33,596 bases of DNA from an uncultured Acetobacteraceae bacterium. GTDB lineage: Bacteria; Pseudomonadota; Alphaproteobacteria; Acetobacterales; Acetobacteraceae. The stretch lies in NCBI GenBank assembly GCA_903924985.1, contig CAIYDT010000240.1, forward strand, positions 1-33,596. Reading direction: 5' to 3'. The notes under the pieces are model-generated. The model was not told where the DNA came from. It made no database searches and worked only from the letters and a program-made list of their open reading frames with translations. Positions 18,901 through 30,900 of the stretch are shown here, piece by piece. Position 1 is the first letter of the stretch; each line of letters opens with the position of its first letter. The position numbers were made by a program, and so were the translations under genes.

Positions 18901-21900
18901 GTCCTGACGCCGTTCCGGGAAACCGGTTTCGTTTCGACTGGCGTATCAGAGGGGACCGCTGGATCGGCAACAAACAGACGCTCCAAACGATCCATGTGAC
19001 CGTGCAGCACCATCATGCGGCAGGAACCGCCAGCGATACCCGACTCTAAAGCGCCCAGACCATCTTGCGCGCCCATGGGGATCATGCCCGTAAGACGCGT
19101 CAGTGATTCGAGCCGTTCGGGCCTGACGCGCATGCCGCCATCGCGCCATAGCGGCCAGTTCACGCTCAGCGTCACGGATATCCGGCCGGCGGCGCGCTCG
19201 CGGCGATCACGCATGGCGGCGAAGGTATCCAGGAATCCGTTGGCCGCGGCATAGTCCGATTGTCCGGGGTTACCCTTGATCGCGGCGCATGACGAACACA
19301 GCACAAACAAGGCCGGCCGCAAGCGTTGCGTCGCGCGGTCCAGATTCCATACACCCGCAACCTTCGGCGCCAGAACAGCGGCCAGATCGTCGGGCTGCTT
19401 GCCGATGATCGTCCCGTCGCGGAGGACTCCCGCGGCATGGATCACCCCGTCCAGCCGGCCATACGCCGTCTCGATCGATCGCACCAGGTCGTCAATCTGC
19501 GCGCTGACAGCCACATCCGCCTGACGATAGACAATGCGGCATCCCAGACCGGACATGTCCATGCCAGCGCCGCGCCCGCACAGGATGATTGTTCCGCGCG
19601 GCGCGCGGTTGGCGATATGTGTCGCAATAAGCCGGCCAAGGCCGCCAGCCCCACCCGTGATCAGGTAGACGCCATCCTGACGCCAAGGATTGACCATCGC
19701 GTGCCTTTCGGCGCGACGCCATTGGACAAATTCGAGACCGCGTTCGCCATGACGCAGATAGTCATTGTCGGCTCCGAAAGCTGCTTGCCCGGTGATCGCC
19801 AAAAGCTCGGCCGCCGAGGCGTCGGGCTGAACCTCTACTAGTTGCACGCGCAACGCCGGATGTTCAGCCCGTGCCGTCCGCAGCATGGCGCCAAGACCGG
19901 AAAGACCTGGCATCGCATCATCCGCAGCAACCAGAAGTTGAACCAGTGTCACGCCAGCTTGTGGCACACTCAGGATCGCCTGAAGGCGGGCCAGCAAACT
20001 TGTTGCCGCTGCGGTGTAGCGTTCGCACGGATCTGCCCCGGCCACGCTCAAGCGCGCGAGGCGAACGCCACGGCTCGGGGTGGGCGCTTCCTTCAGACCC
20101 ACCGTCAAAATCCATCGCTCCGCCCAATCCGCGCCCATATGCGCACCCGGCCCCGGTACAGGCCCCGGTACATCATGCCACTCCGGCACGAACATCCCGG
20201 TCTCCGGCGAGCCGTCAGCCACCGGCCGGGAAACGCGGTTCAGCCCTTGCGCCTCGGCGATCCAGTATCGGTTGCCGGCGAATGGATAGGTCGGCAACGA
20301 TACAATATGCGGATCCATACCCCGCCGCAGTTTGCGCCAATCGATGGGCGCGCCGTCAATCCACAGCGGGAGGAGGTTTTCGAGTTTACCGGCCGCCAGC
20401 CAGCGATCCAGGGTGCTCACCATGTCCGCGTTGCCAGCAAAATTTTTCGTATTTTTTTCGTATTTTTTTGCCTCTCCCCGCAACACGCCATCCACAAGGG
20501 CGGTGTCCGGACCATCATCCCAGCCAGCGATCAGCGTGCGCAGCCGCTCGCCCAGCTCCGCCAGCGAAGAAACCGTCACCGCCAACCGCTTTGCCATCGG
20601 CTCCCGGCCAACCTGAAGCGTAAATGCCACGTCACTGAGGCGGAGGTCCGGATGGCCGGCATCGCCCGTGAAATCCAACCACGCGTCCAGCATCGCACGC
20701 AGCCGGTCCCAGCTTCGGGCCGAGAACAGGATGGCCTGTGGCCCTGCCTCCTCTACTGCGGGTTCAGCGCCAGCAGGGAATTCCTCGACAATGACATGAG
20801 CGTTAGCGCCACCGGCACCGAACGACGAAACGCCAGCTATCCGCCGCGCCTCCGGCTTCGGACGAGGCCAAGGCGCTAGGGACCGCTGCACCACGAACGG
20901 CGTCTTGGCGAACGCAATCTGGGGGTTTTCCGTCTCGGCGAACAGGCTGGGGGCGAGCTGACCATGCCGCATCTGCAGGACCACCTTTGTCAGGCCGGCG
21001 ATGCCGGCCGCCGCCTCAAGATGCCCGATTGAGGACTTGACCGAACCAACCGAGCAAAACCCGACCGCATCAGTGTCCTGACGGAAAGCGCGGGTGAGGC
21101 CCTCGATTTCAATGGGATCACCCAGTTCGGTGCCGGTGCCGTGTGCCTCGACATAGGTGACCGCATCCGCGCCGATCCCGGCCTTGTCCAGCGCCGTGCG
21201 CACTAGATCGGCCTGCGCCTTCGGGCTCGGCACCGTATAACCATGCGTCTTGCCACCATGGTTGACATGCGTCGCTCGGATCACCGCGTGGATTTGGTCG
21301 CCATCCCGTAAGGCCAGCGACAGCGGCTTTAGAATAACCGCGCCTACGCCTTCGCCCGGCACAAAGCCGTCCGCTCCGGCGCCAAAGCTCTTACAGTGGC
21401 CAACCGGCGAAAGCATGCGATTGGCGCTCAGATTAGCATAGCTGGACGGATGAACATACAGATTGACCCCGCCGGCGATAGCTAGCGTGCAGTCTCCCCG
21501 CAGAATATGCTCGCAAGCCTCATGGATCGCGGTCAGCGAGGATGAGCACATCGTATCGACAGGCATGCTAGGCCCGGTGATATCCAGGAAATGCGACACC
21601 CGGTTCGCGACTGAACTGAATGACGTATACGGGAACCTCGCGTTGCCCTGGCGCCAGACTTCCGGGCCATACAACCCGTAGCCGATGCGTGTAACCCCCG
21701 CGAACACGCCGACACGGCGATCATAGGCCCGGGCGAGATGCGCCCTTGTGTGTCCCGCATCCTCCAATGCCGACCAGACGATTTGCAGGAACAACCGCTC
21801 CTGCGGGTCCATAACCATCGCTTCCTGCGGCGATATGTTGAAGAATAATGGATCGAAGTCGGCAAAGCCGTCGATGAACCCGCCCCATTTGGAATAGCTG

Positions 21901-24900
21901 GCACCCACGGCGATGGCACGGGCCGGGTCCGGTTCGTAAAAACCTTCCATTGACCAGCGATCTTCCGGAATCTCGGTGACGCAATCACGGCCCTCCCGAA
22001 GATTACGCCAAAACACGTCCAGCGTGTTGGCACCCGGATAGCGCCCCGACAGGCCGATGATGGCGATGGCGCGGTCGCCGGACGGCGATGCCTGCACCGG
22101 CGCCGGGTGCATCCGCGCGACGGCCTTCGCGACCGGAGACTCCGGTTCAGGCTCTTTATTGCCTGCCATAAGGCCGGCGAGTGTTTGCCGACAGGTTGCC
22201 AGAAGATGGTCCGATATCGCATCTATCGTCGGCATATCGAACAGCAGCGTATTGCCAATCCCGTCGAAAACCTCTCGCAGACTGCAGGTCAATTGGTTGA
22301 TCAGGATGGAATCCAGACCGTACGACACCAACGGTTCCGACGGATCGATCCGCTTTGGGTCCATACGCAACAACCGAGCCAGCATGTCGCACACGAAATG
22401 GACGGTCCAGCTACGCAGGTCTGTTGTTACAGGAGCGGCGGCGGGCACGGAAACGGCCATCGCGGCGGGGATCATGCGGCTCGGTTCCGGCGGCGCGCCA
22501 CGCTGGCGGATCACCCCATCGCTCTGGGCCGCGATGATCTGCTGGCCGAGTTCCAATGAAACCGCGGCGGGGAAGATGACCGGCGTGAAGCCTTCCTCGT
22601 TCAGGACCCGGCGCCAGGTAGCTGGGGTCAAGCCTGGCGAACCGGGGATTCGGATGGCATCATCCTCGTTCAGCCACCACCCCTCCAGCAGCCCAAAGGT
22701 AAGGTGCGCGACCAGCGACGCCTCGCTCAGCTCATTCAGCAGAAGGGTGCCGCCCGTGCGAAGCAGCGCCTTGGTATGTCGCAGAGACGTGCGGATATTA
22801 CGGGTGGCGTGCAGTACGTTGGCGGCGATCACCACGTCATACTGACCAAGTTCGAGGTCCTGGCCGACGGGGGGCATCGCCACATTAAAGGTCCGGGTTG
22901 TCAGGAACGGCGCTTCGGGCGCGTAGTTCTCACATGCGTGAAACAGGAACGCCTTCGATAGGTCGGTATAGCAATATTCACTGATTTTCCCGGCAAACGG
23001 CTTTAACCGCCGCAGTACACCCGCCGACGTACCGCCAGTTCCCGCTCCGATCTCCAAAATGCGGAGCCCGTCGCCGGCGTGCGCCTCGACCAGCGCGACC
23101 AGCGTATCGGCGAGCACCCTGTTGAAATGATCAGCTGCCAGGTTCCCCTTGTAGATGCCCTCCACCAACTCCATCGATGCATTTGGAAACATAACTTCCG
23201 TGGCCGCGATCTTGCCGGCGAGGATATCCGGCAAGGCGCGCAGGCATCGTTCGACCAGGATCGCCCCAGGCCGCAGGTCGCTGTTGGTAAGCCAGGCTTC
23301 GCGCTCATGCTCCCATACCGTCCAGAGCGCGGCGATGCTCTCGCACGGTTGCTCGGACGCACCGCCCGCTGCCAGGAAATTGCGCGATTCAGCCAGCCAG
23401 CGCCCGTAGAACCCGAGACCTTTGGGCAAGCCAGCCTCCAGCAGGCCGGCATCGCGCAACAGGGTGCGAAGCAGACGGCGGAGCAGCGCTTCCATTGGGG
23501 AGCCGTAGAACACGGCGGCGGCCCGAAGCGCCGCCTCCGGTGGCGCCAATGGCGGCAGGCGATCCACGATCGATTCCAATGGTGCCAAAGTTGGTTTCGG
23601 CAGCAGCGTCAGGTAGTCCTCCGGGGCTGCGAGACCGGGAATCCGCAGACTCTCGGCCTTGATCACGACGGCCTGCGTCAACGGCGAGGCCAACAGACAC
23701 TGGAGCCCCGCCATGCCCTCGTCATCGGTGAGAGGCTGGATGCCCAGATTCACCATCCGCCGCTTGGAACTTTCCGGTATGGCAATACCCGTGCCGGCGT
23801 TCCAATATCCCCAGTTGACGACTTTCACCGGTGCCCGAAGCCGGCCCGCCAGATAGCAGGCGTAAGCGTCCTGGAAGGTGCTCCCAGCAATATAACCGGT
23901 CATCCCGCCTTTATGGAGGAACGAGGAAACCGACGAGAAGAACAGCACGAAATCCAGTGGTTCGTGACGAAACACCTGAACCATGCGAACGCTAACATCC
24001 AGTTTGGCCGACAGTACCTCACGGAACGCGTCCACGTCCATGTCGGCAAGCGATCGGTCGAAGACCCCGACCGCCGAATGCACAATGCCGTGCACCGCCG
24101 AGAAGCGGCGTTTGATTTCGGCATGCGCTGCCCTGACGGCGGCGTGATCGCGCGCATCAGCCTGGATATAGACCGGCGCGGGGCCGAACGCGGCGATGGC
24201 GTCGATGCGGGTTTGAATGTCCGCGTCGGGTGGACGACGGCCGATCCAGAAAACGTTGGCACGAAATGTTCTGACCATGAAACGGGTCCAGATCTCGCCG
24301 AGTCCCCCCGCGCCGCCGATGACGACATAGACGCCGCCCTGGCGGCCGGGAGATGCCTCATTTGCCAGTTGCCGCACCGGCACCAACGAACGGGCAAACC
24401 ATTGGCCACCGCGATACAGCCGCACGAATGCCGCGCCGGCGCCAGCGGCAACCACATCGGCGTCCGGAAAAGCCACCGTTTCGAACGGCCAGATACTGTC
24501 ATCGTCCAAGTCCAGAGCGCGGAAACGCCAGGTGGGATACTCTTCCGACATCGATCCAACCAATCCATGAATCGTCGCATGGGTGGGGTTCGTTATCGCC
24601 GTGGGCGTCAAACCCAATACGTGGCTGGTGACAACCGTGAAATGCAGCTTTTGCCCGCCGCAGCCAGCCGCGACCAGGGCCTTTGCCAGACGGAACAGCA
24701 GCAGGGCGCCATGCGCCTGCGATTCGATCAGGTTGTCGTCGGCAACGCCGGCCAGCGGCGGGTCCGGTGTGATCCAAATAAGGTGCTCGAAGGCGAGCGG
24801 ACTTGCCGCCTCGCCCCGAAGAGCGTCCGCGATGTTGTCTTCCGAGGGATCCACATACCGCGCGCGCGGCAACAGACCCTCCAGCCCGTCACGCTGGCAC

Positions 24901-27900
24901 TTGTTCGCCCCAACAACAATCGTCGCCGTCCCGCCATCCGCCGGGGCAGGCACGACTGGAACCGCCGGGACCACCGACCAGACTGGTGCAAGAATCAGGT
25001 TTTCGGTTGGAACCTGATACGGGTTGTTATCGCTGGCCGGAGACCCCGCGATGACTTCCCGCCGAACCGGCGCGGTACCGGGCTCGCTTCGCCCCCTGGC
25101 AGGCGCCCAGTAGCGTTCCCTGACAAATGGATAAGTTGGCAGCGGTATCCGACGGACTGTCTGACCGGCCTGGTACGCCGCCCAATCGACGTCCAAGCCT
25201 TGGACCCAAAGCTCGGTCAGTTTGTGGATCTTACCCTTCGCGATCCATGATTCGATGGCCTGACGCAGATCCTCGTCGGCTCCGAACAGGCTGATCGCCT
25301 TCCGACCCTGCTTGATATCGCCGCGATAAACGCCCATGACATCGCTCCCGCCCGCCATGACCGCGGCTAGAGAACGAATCAGTTCCGCTAACGACCTGAC
25401 GACAAATCCTGTCCGGACCGCCAGCGGCCGACGGCCAACTTGCAGCGTGAACGCAATATCGGCCAACCTCAGATCCGGTGTCGCGGTGATAAACCGGTGC
25501 AGGTTGCTTACCATGACACTCAGCCGCTCCACGGTCAGCGCCGACAGCACGACCGCCTGCTCGCGGTCGGTATCGGGCGCCAGCGAAGGCATATCCTCCG
25601 GTTCGGCGACCACCACATGTCCGTTGGAACCACCGGCCCCAAACGACGAGATACCCGCGATCCGAGGTAATTCCCGCACAATGCCGCCGGCCTCCGACCG
25701 GGCGCGGCGCCAGTCCACCGCTTCGGTCGCGACCATGAATGGCGTCGCACCGAGGTCAATATGGGGATTGGGTTCCACGGCATTGAGCGTCGGTGCCAGG
25801 CGGCCATAACGCATCTGCAGCAGCACCTTGGCCAGCCCCGCCATTCCAGCGGCGCTCTCGCAATGACCAATATTGCCCTTGACCGACCCGATGACGCATT
25901 GGGCCGGTCGGACGATCCCCTGCTCATGAAAGGCCTTCGCCAAACCGTTCACCTCGATCGGATCGCCAAGCGAAGTACCGGTGCCGTGCGCCTCGATGAA
26001 ACTGACCTCGGCGGCGCAAACGCCCGAACGAGCCATCGCCTCGCTTACCAGTGCGGCCTGGGCTGTCGGATTGGGTACGGTGTAGCCGTGCGTGCGGCCG
26101 CCAGAATTCACCATGCTGCCTTTGAGCACGCCCCAAATCCGGTCGCCGTCCGCCATCGCGGCGGAGAGTGGCTTCAGGATCACCGCCCCGACACCCTCGC
26201 CATCGACGAAGCCGTCGGCCCCGGCTCCGAATGGCCGGCACTTGCCATCAGGCGACAACGCTGTTGACTCACAAAGCTCGATGAAATGCCCCGGATCGAC
26301 AATCAGGTTGACGCCCCCAGCCACCGCCCGGTCGCAAACACCAGACCGCATACTTTCCATGGCAAGATGCAGAGCCGTCAGCGATGACGAGCACGCGGTG
26401 TCCACCGCGATGCTGGGTCCGACGAAGTCGAACTGATAGGACACGCGATTTGCCACGGACCAGCCCCGGGGCTGGCGGCCATACATCCCGTTCATCACGC
26501 CGACGAACACGCCGACCCGCCGGCCTGGGGACAGGGACGCTGGCGTATAGCCGGACGTTTCCAAGGCGGCGTGAGCGCACTCCAGGAATAACCGCTCCTG
26601 CGGGTCCATACGCTCCGCCTCCCGCGGAGAAATCTGAAAAAAGAGCGGGTCGAAGCAATCGATGTCGCGGATAAACCCGCCCCAACGGCTGTAGCTATGA
26701 CCCTCCCGACCGCGCTGTTCATCGAAATTTTCGCGCCAGTCCCATCGCTCGGCGGGGATTTCCGAAATCGCGCTTCGCCCGGAATGAATCAGGTCCCAGA
26801 AACTGTCGATGTCGTCAGCCCCCGCAAAGCGGGTGCTGATTCCAATGATGGCGAATCCGTCGGTGCCAGCCGGCGGCGCTTGAGAGGCGGCCGCTGGACT
26901 CTCCAGCCGCCTGACCGGCGCAGACGTCATGATGGCCCGAGACTGGATTGCCGGGCTCGCGGGCGCTGCCGGCACATCGGCGCCAACCATGCGGATCACG
27001 CCGTCCCGGCGAGTGGCCAGCAGATGGGTCACCAGGTCACCGACGCTGCGTATTTCAAAAAGCAGCGTGCTCTCGATCTGCTCGAAGTGACGGCGCAGTG
27101 CAGTGACGAGTTGGATCGCGAGGATTGAGTCGATACCGTATGCCTCGAGTGGCTTGGCCGGATCGATGTCGGAGGCCGGCATCTGCAACGTCTTGGCGAC
27201 GATCCGGCGGATATGGTCGATCGCCCGGTCACGCAGAGCTTCGTCACCGATCGGCGGCACGCCGCGCCCAAGACCGGCGGCGGCGGGTTGTAGCGCTTCG
27301 AAATCCGGTTGCCGCATCGGCAGGTTCGATACGCGCTTAACCAGCACCATCTGGTTCAGCGGCGATGCCAGGAAGCTCTCCAGCGCCGCAAACCCTTCAT
27401 CCGGTTCGATCGAGCCGAACCCCTCCCTGGTCAACCGCTGGCGATAGACGGCGTCGCTGACAATCCCGACAGTGCCCCAATAACCCCAGTTCATCACCTT
27501 GACCGGGCATGACCATTCCGCTGCCAGCCAATGAGCGAAGGCATCCTTGAAGCAGCAGCCGGCGGCGTAGTTGCCCTGCCCGGGGAGCGTCAGAAACGAT
27601 TCGACAGATGAGAAGAAACAAACGAAGTCCAGAGACTCGCCACCAAACACCCGCGCCATCTGGAGACTGACGTCCACTTTTGGCGCAAGCACGGCCCGGA
27701 ATTCCGCTTCGCCCATGCGCGCCAGGGTGCGGTCGCTCAGAACAATGGCTGAATGTATCAGTCCGTGAACAACGTTATATTCCTGCTTGATGATCCGCAA
27801 CGCCCGGTCGAGTTCGCCAGCCTGGGACGCATCGGCCTGGATGTATCGCGGTGCCGGTCCAAACCGGGCCAGGTCGTTGATGGATGCGCAGATCGCGGCA

Positions 27901-30900
27901 TTCTCGGGCCGGCGTCCAATCCAGATCAGTTGTGCGCCATATCGTTGCAGCATCCAGCGGCTCCAGGCCGCGCCGATGCCGCCGGCGCCACCGATCACGA
28001 CATAGACGCCGCCATGCCGGTAAGGCCCCGCGCCGGCGGACGGGGACGGATGGGCCGTCACCGTCTCGAGCGACCGTCCGTAACAAACATCGTCGCGCAG
28101 AGCGATCGGATCGCCCGACGGGTCGAACGGCAAGCCGGACAGCCGGTGGCAACACGGACTGGCGGCTGGCGCCATATCCACCAATCTCACCCGCCAGTGC
28201 GGTTGCTCCTTGGCCAGGGAGCCAACGAGACCACATATCCCGGCATGCGCCGGGAAAACAGGGTCGGCCGGCCGCACCCGTTGGGTGCCGAACGTGACAA
28301 CCGTCAGGTCGAGTGACGCGATGGCGTGGCCGGCACCGAGCAATGCCTTGACCAGAGAGAAAAGCTGAAGCACGCCGCTCTCCTGCGCGCCGGCCATGGC
28401 ATCCCAGCCAGATACACCCGACACCGGGTCCGGCGCGATCCATACGACATGGCCGATCGGCCCCAACGCCGCGAGAGACGTGGCGAACCCGGCTGCATCC
28501 GGCGCGTCGCCCGCGGACAACACCAAAGCGCCCGGCCAAGCGGCGCGCGCGGAGGCGACCCAGGCTGGGTTGCCGCCGACAATCAGGTCAGACCCGCGGG
28601 TAGAAGATTCCGCCGGCACAGACGCGGCCCGGGGAGACCACACCGGCTGCAGGATCTCCGTGCGGCTGTTATCATCCGAAGGGGGAGAGACGCCAGGCGA
28701 GGACGCAACCGCGCGGAGCGCGAAACCTCGCATGCGGACGCGGATGTTTCGGTCGTCATCCGTGAGCTCCATATCCACACGGTCACCATCAAGGCGCAGG
28801 AGCGCCCACATCGATGGCGTGCAGGGTCCCAGCACTTCAAGCCGCTCCAGAGCGAAAGGCAGCGCCAGCCCCCGATCCGGCCGGCCGTCACCCAGATAGA
28901 TCAGCGGTTGCAGCGCGGAGTCCAAAATTGACGGGTGCAAGCCAAAATCGCCGATGCCGCCCAACGCCGAGGGCAGACGAATATTGGCTAGCACGGCATG
29001 CGTACCGTCTTCCGCCGTCACCGCGGACAGCGATGCGAGACCCCGGAGGCTCGCCCCGTAGCCGACGCCGCGCGCGGCGAAATCGGCATAGCAATGTTCC
29101 GGGGTGATGAGAGCACCGGCATTTGAACGAAGCGTTGCCAGTGGCATATGGCTTTCGTCCGATGGCACTATCCGGGCGCGGCCCTGAACGCAGATCTGGC
29201 CATCGCTCACGACCGCGAAATCGGACGCATCTGGTCCGGCGGTCAGGCGGATCGCCACCGACAAACCGCCAACACCCGCCACCAATTGCCGCACGAAGAC
29301 GACATCCTCCAACCAAATCGCATGGTCCGGTGACACGATTCCACCGGGCAGCGACCGTTCGAACGCGGCGCGAACCAATTCCAACGACATCACCGCGGGC
29401 AGGATCTTGCGGCCAGCGACGAGATGATCGGCCAGGAAAAACTCCTGCCCCGTGAACATAGCCGTTTCATCTTCTGTGAGCGGTCGATCCGGCGAGCCGG
29501 GCCCCGTGCTGGATCGAGCTGTCGCCGCTCCGCCAATGCCGGTGAAGGTTGGCAGCGGGTGCCGGTCGTCACTGAACGGGTAGACAACAGGGAGAGACAA
29601 ACGCCGGACCGGCGCTTCGGACTTCGGCCAGGAAACCGCTCCGCCCCGCACCCAGCTCTGGGCAATGTCCGGAAGGGAGGCGTTTGCCGCGCAGGCTGGC
29701 ACAGAGACTCCGTCCGCCCGCCCCTGCCAAATCCCGTCGGCGTTCGGATGGCCGAAGCCGTCCAGCGCCGCCAGCAGGCCGCGGCGGTCGCCTGCCAGGA
29801 AGACAACGCGCTCTTCCATCGCGTCCCGGCCCGATTGCAGCGTGTGTGCCAATGCGGACAGGTCGAACGCCGTGTCCAGCGCGCGGCCGCCAAACTCGCG
29901 CAAACGCCGCACCTGCTCGGCCAACAGGTCGGGGCGCCGCGCGGACAGCGGGATCAGGACTGGCCGGTGCACGGCAGGGGCAGCTGGGGCCTGGCCGGTC
30001 CAATCCTCCAGCACCAAATGGGCATTGGTGCCGCTGTAACCGAACGCGCTGACGGCCGCCATTCGCGGAGAGCAGCCGTTGTCCGGCCATTCGCAGAGCG
30101 CGGTATTGACCCGGAACGGGCTGTTCTGAAAGTCGATGTGCCGGTTCGGCCGGGCAAAATGGATGGAGGGCGGCAACTGCCGATGGCGGAGCGCCAGCAA
30201 CACCTTGATCACGCTCAGAACGCCTGCCGCCGCCCCGGTATGGCCAATATTCGCCTTGACCGATCCCACGGCACAGAAAGCCCGGCGATCGGTGAATTGC
30301 GCGAAACTGTCGGTCAGGGCATGGATTTCGACCGGATCGCCTAGAACGGTGCCAGTCCCATGTGCCTCCAGATACTGGATCCGCTCGACGGGAATGCCAT
30401 GCCGCCGGTACAGCGAGGCCTGAAGCTGACTTTGCGACAAAAAGCTAGGGGCGGTGATGCCCGATGTGCGTCCATCCTGGTTCGTGCCGCTGCCACGAAT
30501 GATGCCATGAATGGGGTCGCCATCGCGCTCCGCCTCGGTCGCGCGCTTCAGCACCAAAACGCCGACACCGTCGCCCACAACGATACCGTCGGCCGAATCA
30601 TCGAACGCCCGGCACTCACCGCGCGGCGACAGCATGCCCGCGCGGTGCATGGCGATGAACGCTCCAGGGTGATTCCAGATCGTTACGCCGGCAACGACGG
30701 CCATGTCGATCTCACCGTCCTGCAACGCCTGCCTCGCCAGATCGATGGCAACCAGCGACGAGGAACACGCGGTATCCACTGCCAGAGCGGGGCCTTTCAG
30801 ATTAAGCGCGTAAGCAAGACGGGCCGCCATGACGCTGACATCGCCGCCCAGCATCGATAGGTGGGTCCACTCCTCCTCGACTGGCGCAATCGCCATGGTG

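Noticed and set aside
23079..25250. A 723-codon open frame on the + strand
   Set aside because: It is exactly antisense to the KR and MT domains of module 2, has no recognisable domain and an arginine/proline-rich composition typical of frames opposite GC-rich genes.
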